Source: Corbicula japonica
Taxonomy: Eukaryota > Mollusca > Bivalvia > Venerida > Cyrenidae
Reading direction: 5' to 3'
Length of the DNA: 64,000 bases
Assembly: GCA_038501625.1 (NCBI GenBank)
Contig: JAZAYU010000013.1
Span: 5,642,001 to 5,706,000, forward strand
Numbering within the stretch: position 1 is the first letter of the stretch; each line of letters begins with the position of its first letter. The notes below the pieces were generated by a model. It did not search any database. It saw only the letters and a program-made list of their open reading frames with translations, and had not been told where the DNA came from. A program made the translations under genes and the position numbers. Shown one piece after another: positions 58,149-64,000 of the stretch.

Positions 58149-58510
58149 GAGAGAGAGAGAGAAAGAGAGAGAGAGAGCATGTTTTTTAAATAAGTATATC
58201 AAATCAAATAGGACGCCACAAACAATAAACGAATAAGAGAACCTTTGGGGATTATGCCTTGGAACGGTCAGTGGCAAAACAAATTGCCACTGTGGGTTTA
58301 AATCAGGTTCTATGGTGCACCAACCTCACACTTGCCCCAACAGGTTCTCGTATTACAAAACAAGTGCAAGTTGTCTTGGTGAAATAACTCCAAGCCACCC
58401 ATCGGCTAAACAATGTTGCATGCAAAAGCACACAAACATATAAAACATAAGAAGCTAATAGCATTGTAAAGCCAAAGGGTAGGTACTAAATGATCTAACC
58501 GAGACCAGAT
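58035..58510 (-). mobile_element. Penelope-like element 3' tail with (GA)n tract
   Basis: Reversed tail: TATATGCATATCGGGAATCG, the (GA)n run, GAACCTTTGGGG, CCTTGGAACGGTCAGTGGC, CACCAACCTCACACTTGCCC and CCGAGACCAGA. It interrupts the A/C collinearity. Confidence 0.65.
58095..58178. repeat. (GA)n microsatellite
   Basis: About 80 bp of nearly pure GA. The Ser/Leu-rich frames that overlap it on the minus strand are artefacts. Confidence 0.95.
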
Positions 58511-58524
58511 CAACTTTGAAGACC

Positions 58525-58740
58525 CTCGACCACAACAAACATGAAAATATTGCAGGCTGGGTTTGATTGAACCTGTTCATGGGCAGTAATGGAAATGCTT
58601 TTTACTGCCCACGCCGCCTAGCCCCGGGTTGAATGCAACTCAATATTTACACCAATAAACAGTACAATTTCGATTCATCCCAAACGATTGTATGCATATG
58701 GCAGTAAACATGGAACCTTCAATGCGGTATTTTCAGATTA
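58525..58740. repeat. copy of the repeat found at 80-860 and 63,765-64,000
   Basis: GCAGGCTGGGTTTGATTGAAC, CCTGTTCATGGGCAGTA, CCCACGCCGCCTAGCCCCGG and CACCAATAAACAGTACAATTTCG match 63,765-64,000 closely. Confidence 0.7.
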
Positions 58741-59134
58741 ACACCATTCCATGTTCAGCGGAGTATGGTCCCCAGATAAAAGAATGGGTTTGCCCTAAAC
58801 GAGAAAACAATGGGCGGAACTAAACAGAATAGAAGTTTGATAGGGGATCTTAAAATATAAATCCTGCATATCAAAGACAACGCCAAAGGCAAAATTGAAA
58901 AAGCAGGAAGTTTATCCCTGGGGGTGATTGAACAATATCCAAATTTATATTGGCTGGGATATTGAAACCACCCATCTTTAAACTGGCCGAAATATTAAAA
59001 ACAAAACTTAAGTACTATTAATATAGTAAATATATATCGTGATCGACGACCTTCAAAGGACGTAACTGATAACAGCACTGGTTGAATATATTTTCAGAAA
59101 GGGGGTTCGATAAGGGCAGTCTAACGGTAGATTC

Positions 59135-59335
59135 ATGATAATTTCCAGCTACTGTAAAAATCTTGCCCAAATCCACATGAAAAATATTGCTGCCCATCAA
59201 GGGAATTCGAGCAACCCTACTGAAACCCCTTTGGATGTGCACCTGCCTGTTGTCAGAGCTGAAGCTATTAGGAAAAACATTAATGCCGAATATGAACAAC
59301 TCCACAATGAAAGGATTGCAAAAAAGAAAATTTAA
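59135..59335 (+). other. open fragment shared with unit A
   Basis: Encodes NPTETPLDVHLPVVRAEAI and RKNINAEYEQLHNERIAKKK. The A copy (about 15,370-15,500) keeps most of the sequence but is frameshifted after the RKNINA stretch. Not recognised; perhaps part of a mobile element protein. Confidence 0.3.
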
Positions 59336-60039
59336 TGGAATTACCTCTTAATGAATAAACTTCTTAGAAAACGACCTTTAAAAATTTATTAAAATGTCTA
59401 TGAAAGGAAGACATTGTCGTCGAACTCAAGTTGGTGTTAAAAACGCTTTTTATGGCTTTTTCAAAAAATCAGAATTAAATAAATATGTCTTTACATTATC
59501 AACGCGACGACACACCACAAAGATAACGCGGATTCTCAATAAAATAACTTTAATGAATTCCATTAAATCAAGGAAAAAAGATTTGGACGGAAATTCATTG
59601 AATAATATATGACAATTTATACTAACACCAAACAGAAGCTGTGCTTTTTTATTCTATTATATTCACAGTGTATATTTCTGTATGTACTCAAGCTAGGTCT
59701 GTAAAACGTACACATCTTAGTACACATATATGCACTCAGGAGTGCATTGCACTAATCTGTCCGATAATTAACCATTGAATGACTTTCATATTGACCAAAT
59801 GGTGTTAGGCAACATTTTGCACGTGCGTCCTGTGCGGCATGATTTTCAAGTTTTCTTTGTTATTGACCGATTAGGAGAACGTTTACACAGTATTAAAATC
59901 ACTTTGAATTTTGAATCTGACTTGTTTACAAGATACCTGGACTTAGAGAAAACGAGAGAATTCAAGCATTCGTACTGCTTGCATCTAGCGTCAGCGTTGC
60001 TGACGTCACAACACAGGTTAATAGTAACCGAAACACAAT

Positions 60040-60760
60040 AAGTAACTTGCGTCAAGTTTTCGTTCAAACTGACCGCGCACGACCAGGCAGGCCACGCGTT
60101 ACGACGGCACGTCAAGACCGCTATATGAAAACTGCAACAAGCACGGCATTACATAATGATATCCCTAGGCCAACGGTATTGAGCAGTTTGCGGGCGAACG
60201 CAAACTCCATTCGTGCTAGGAGACCGTATGTAGGGCAGATAAACATCCCAAGAAATCGAAACATTCGACGTCTATGGGCCAATCGTCATTTACGCTGGAC
60301 GCAAGTCCATTGTGACAGAGTTCTTTTTAGCGACGAATCTCGCTTTAATCTCAGCATTGTTGCCGGCAGGGTTCGTGTATTCCTTCGACGAGGTTAGAGA
60401 TTCGCTGACAATTGTTTATTAGATCGGGGCAGATTTGGCGGTTGCAGTATTATGATATGGACCGGGATAATGGGTGGTAGGAAGACAGATCCTGTAGTTA
60501 TTCGTGGTAATTTGAATGTCCATCGCTACATTAATGAAGTCCAGTTATTGTCTTTTTCTTTCGCCAAAATCGCGGTGTGTTTATGCATGACAATGATCGA
60601 CCACAAACGGCTCGTGTTACTGCACATTATCTGGCACGGCATGGCGTTAATATTTCAAGTTTGCAGTTCATTGCTGGGAAATTTAAAAAATATGATCGGT
60701 GTAGTTAGAACATCGGTTAAGTGTATAAACTTGTTAAACAAAAGGTCACAACACACTGTT
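60040..60760 (+). pseudogene. Tc1-type transposase relic
   Basis: Plus-strand segments GRPRVTTARQDRY (end of the HTH region), SIRARRPYVGQI, RLWANRHLRWTQVHCDRVLF, SDESRFNLSIV (first catalytic Asp) and WTGIMGGRKTDPVVIRGNLN are in Tc1/mariner order. Near 60,580 MHDND (second Asp region) and HTARVTAHYLARHG-like text appear in another frame. The third acidic site with its SPDLNPIE context is missing. Frameshifts lie near 60,395, 60,450 and 60,560. It cannot make an active enzyme. Inverted ends were not found. Confidence 0.85.
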
Positions 60761-60859
60761 TTCCGTATCGTAGTTCTCATGCGAGCATTTAAACGATGTT
60801 ATATATTATTTAATTGTTGTCGTTACGAATTGTAAATAAAATTAAGGTATTTCGCTTTT

Positions 60860-63430
60860 CGCCGTTGCTTTGCTATAGACAAAAAAGAAAACTATAAAAC
60901 TCATCCACTTTATGAAGTTGCAAGCCTTGCTCAGTGTTACACTCGGCATGTTCTCAAACCACACATTGACTTGGAATCTGATCATCAAAGACATTTTCTG
61001 AAAATTTCATTTTTAATTAAAGGTATAGATTTTATTGACCTTCCAAGTATATTTAAAGATAAAACTGTTGAATCGGCTATACCTTATTATTTCAAGAATA
61101 GTGAAACACCCATCGTTTGTTTTAAATACAACAAACCAATTAGAAGCACAATTTTCAATTACAACAGAATTACCTCGGATTTACAGATTGTTGAGAATAC
61201 ACCAATATCATGAGACTGTTCCAATTCAATATTTTGCTATCAACCTGCCGGTCACATCGTAACATGGGATTTAAATGTTATCTAACACTTCAGAATCCGC
61301 AATTTAATTTCAAAAGGTCCGAAATATAGAATTCCATCAGACATCGACTGTCGCGCGAACATGGCAGAGTCTTTTAAGTCGTTTTGCAAAAAAATGGTCT
61401 AAACGAGAACATGCTTAGCCTAATGCTCTATCAGATTGGAAAAAAGCAAATATTCAAAATAATTGACACTCGTATATCCTTCTGTAAAAGAAACATAGCT
61501 TTATTACCACCTCTACCTCGTTTTAACTTTTGTCATTTGAAAAAGAGTATTCAAGCTTTTCACAACATATTTGTTTTAACACCTGCTGATAAGGCTGCAA
61601 ATAATGTAATTATAGTGTGACGTAAACACTATACTAATGTTCAAACTGAAGAGCTTAATAGCACGTAATGCTTATACACTGACGTCTTCATCTGAGAGTG
61701 ATATTGTTAATGCACACACTCTACAAATTACAAAATTTAGAATCAGTGTTGAGCCGAAACAAGATAAAGTACCTTCTATGTATTGGTTGCCTAAAATGCA
61801 TAAAACACCGTACAAAGCAAGATTTATTGCAAAATCTAGTTCTTGAACAACAACGAAATTATCCGTGTTCTTAACATCTTGTCTTACAGCTATAAAAGAA
61901 CATGTAATTAGGTATTGCGAAAAAGTTTTTGAAACCACTGGAAAAAAATTATTTTGGTCTATAAAAATTCAAATGACGTTTTGAAGAAGCTTTAATCAAA
62001 TAATTTTCAGGCGTTCTGTTTGTCTACTTATGAATTTTCAACTCTATATACTTCTATCCCTCATAATTTAATTAGAGACAAGCTAACCATTGCAAAAATC
62101 TTTGCTAGAGAAAATAAAACATTTATCGCTTGTAATAAACATAGGGCATTCATTATAAATGGTTCTTATGATAATTATACTTCATGGACCTGTCAAGACC
62201 AGGCGGTCACATTTTTATTGGATAATACTTATTTGAGATTTGGTACCTCTATTTATAAACAAGTAATAGGCATTCCTATGGGTACTAATTATGCACCCCT
62301 TGTTGCTGATCTGTTTTTATACTGTTATGAAAGAGACTTTATGTTATCTCTTTCTACCGAACATCAAGATGACATTATTACAGCTTTTTATAACACCTCG
62401 AGGTACCTTGATGATTTATTAAATATAGATAATAACCGTTTTCCATCACTAGTTAATAAGATTTATCCTAAAGAACTACAGCTTAATAAAGCGAACACTT
62501 CAGAAAAGCAAGCAAACTTTCTTTTCTTGATCTAAATCTTTCCATTGAAAATGGTTACGTCAATACTAAAATATATGATAAAAGAGATGATTTTAATTTT
62601 AATATAGTAAATTTTCCGTTTTTAGACGGCGATGTTCCTCGTGCAACATCTTACGGGGTTTATATCTCACAGCTTGTTCGTATTTCAAGAGCAAGCAACG
62701 ATGTTAATGATTTCAATGAACGTAATCTGTGCATTACAGAAAAACAGAAATCAGGGTTATCGGTATCAGAAATTAAGGAAAACCTTTTGCAAGTTTTATC
62801 GCCGATACCCAGATCTAATTCATAAATACAGGTGCAGTTTAAAATCACTAATGCAACAAGGTATTTCAAAGCCGGGTTTTTTTTATTGAGATTTAATTTA
62901 CAAACTTAAGAATATAAAAGGCAATGTTAATTTCTCCAGGTTATTCGTAAAAACCATCTGTAAATGTAAAAAGAAAGGCTACCAACATGATATTTTACAG
63001 CACCCTGCAGGCCTGGTGATTAACCTATATACAGTTGATCATTATGCTTACCTCTTTGATTGCACGTCGGTGGCAGGGGTTTAAGAGTTTATGAAGGTTT
63101 CATGGGGAAATCTTTTCTTAAAAGAAGCTAGACGCTCGATTCGTTTCTTTTATCCCTGTCATCGTGTTCTTGCTGATTTTACTCCAGGACCTCTGGTCTC
63201 GGTAAGATCATTGAGTACCTACCCTTTGGCTTTGCAATGCTAGTAGCTTCTTAAGTTTTATATGTTTGTGTGCTTTTGAATGCAACATTGTTGAGCCGAT
63301 GGGTGGGATGGAGTTATTTCACCGAGACAACTTGCACTTGTTTTGTGATACGAGAACCTGTTGGGGCAAGTGTGAGGTTGGTGCACCATAGAACCTGGTT
63401 TTAACCCCCAGTGGCAATTTGTTTTGCGAT
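60860..63430 (+). mobile_element. Penelope-like element, longest copy
   Basis: Fragments run in order: KKENYKTHPLYEVASL (60,880), a LIKGIDFIDLPSIFKDKTVE region (61,015-61,075), CYQPAGHIVTWDLN (about 61,235-61,280), PLPRFNFCHLKKSIQAFHNI and LTPADKAANNVIIV (61,515-61,617), YWLPKMHKTPYKARFI (61,780-61,830), and the RT core with FSTLYTSIPHNLI, GIPMGTNYAPLVADLFLYCY and RYLDDLLNI (62,020-62,430), then YDKRDDFNFNIVNFP and the C-terminal region to about 63,080, followed by the tail. These motifs suit the Penelope-like group better than LINE or LTR classes. No GIY-YIG endonuclease motif was recognised. Stops and frameshifts are frequent. Confidence 0.7.
62020..62535 (+). pseudogene. Penelope-like reverse transcriptase core
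   Basis: 171 open residues with RT blocks 3 to 5: the first catalytic Asp position is replaced (YEFSTLYT, where D-F-S-T is expected), GIPMGT is intact and RYLDD keeps the Asp pair. The open frame ends at 62,535 and the protein continues in another frame (LDLNLSIENGY). The copy at 29,385-30,365 is its broken relative. Confidence 0.7.
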
Positions 63431-63764
63431 GATACGTAGAAAAGGTTGCATTTGATAACAGTGCTTCAAGAGCATTTAAAATTATGGCTAGACTTATTTC
63501 GGAACACAAGTGGATTCAAAAACTGCAAAAACCTTATCCACTTGGTAATATTTATCAAGAAGGCAACATTTAAAAAAATCCCGATTTTGACATTTTCAAT
63601 TTGCTTGAAATACGAAAATCGAAGTCGCACGGGATAAGGACTTTTGGTAACATTAAAAGAAAATCACATGTTCATTGTTCTATTCATGCATGACCTTCAA
63701 AATATTTAAAAACACTCTGGTAGACAAGCTGTGCTTTCGCGTTTGTCTTCTCTTTCTATATCAA
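63431..63764. other. no gene seen
   Basis: Sequence after the Penelope tail with no supportable frame or repeat. Confidence 0.4.
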
Positions 63765-64000
63765 AATAGATGAAAAGGAAACTTTGAAAGCCACCGAACA
63801 CGACAAATACTGCAGGCTAGGTTTAATTAAGCCTGTTCATGGGCAGTATGAATGGGAATACATATTACTGCCCACGCCGCCTAACCCCGGGTTGAGCGCA
63901 ACTCAGTTATTACACCAATAAATAGTACAATTTCGATCCATCCCAACGATGGTTTGCATATGGCGGTATACATGGAACCTTCAATGAGGTATTTACAGAT
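63765..64000. repeat. copy of the repeat at 80-860 and 58,525-58,740
   Basis: AGATGAAAAGGAAACTTTGA, GCAGGCTAGGTTTAATTAAG and CCCACGCCGCCTAACCCCGG, continuing to the window edge. Confidence 0.7.

Larger units (their letters stand above)
45137..59640 (-). repeat. segmental duplication unit C (contains gene C)
   Basis: Collinear with units A and B. Its left edge abuts the gag relic. Its specific insertions include a hairpin MITE at 45,248, the BED-finger insert at 47,538, an intron-2 insert at 51,403, the TIR element at 53,484 and a Penelope tail at 58,035. Confidence 0.85.

Noticed and set aside
57968..58277. Ser/Leu-rich frames on the minus strand
   Set aside because: They are translations of the (GA)n microsatellite and its flanks.
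1..64000. Bacterial operons, CRISPR arrays, ribosome binding sites or prophage
   Set aside because: Spliced genes, LINE, Penelope-like, BEL/Pao and Tc1 elements and AT-rich non-coding DNA show a nuclear metazoan genome. No regularly spaced short repeats were seen.

Overview
This is a eukaryotic, AT-rich, intron-containing and transposon-dense window. The best guess for the host is a bivalve mollusc. Three things support this: the main genes match the extracellular part of the lophotrochozoan SMB/Methuselah-like (adhesion-type) GPCR family; repeats at about 18.24-18.88 kb look like dispersed repeats common in bivalve genomes; and the transposon mix (Penelope-like, LINE, BEL/Pao, Tc1-like, hAT) is typical of molluscs. 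None of this could be searched, so the species is not named. There is no bacterial, organellar or CRISPR content.

The backbone is a three-copy tandem segmental duplication, with all genes on the minus strand. Each unit carries a three-exon gene: exon 1 with a signal peptide and a somatomedin-B-like cysteine cluster, exon 2 starting with a C-x4-CPEG motif, and exon 3 with a VCLDDY-type pre-membrane motif and a short hydrophobic tail. All introns are phase 0. Copy A (8,376-12,557; 582 aa) and copy C (49,653-56,715; 581 aa) are open throughout. Copy B (24,843-31,494) is a pseudogene with two tandem microduplications, a 2-bp deletion and two nonsense codons. The striking point is that no seven-transmembrane exon follows any copy. 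Each reading frame ends after the pre-TM motif, and in A and C the stop codon overlaps an AATAAA. These look like receptor ectodomains that have lost, or never had, their GPCR core.

Layout: 0-1.6 kb tandem repeats and duplicated-unit sequence; 2.6-5.7 kb a broken LINE on the minus strand with a nested insert; 5.8-15.7 kb unit A with gene A and several dated insertions (a LINE tail and a foldback MITE, each with an 11-bp target duplication and empty sites in the sister units); 16-20.8 kb dispersed and inverted repeats and a possible small exon; 20.8-32.7 kb unit B with the pseudogene and a Penelope-like insertion in intron 1; 33-38 kb a TRIM-like pseudogene and a Penelope-like tail containing a SINE-like element with a 16-bp target duplication; 38-44 kb LINE debris holding two 1,219-bp inverted copies of one TA-flanked transposon, whose intervening 1.1 kb appears to have been flipped; 44-45 kb a BEL/Pao gag remnant; 45-59.6 kb unit C with gene C; 60-60.8 kb a Tc1 transposase relic; 60.9-63.4 kb the longest Penelope-like copy; and at the end another copy of the repeat seen at the start.

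The genes do not form a pathway. The window is a small tandem receptor-like family expanding and decaying inside transposon-rich DNA. The three sister units serve as internal controls for dating insertions.
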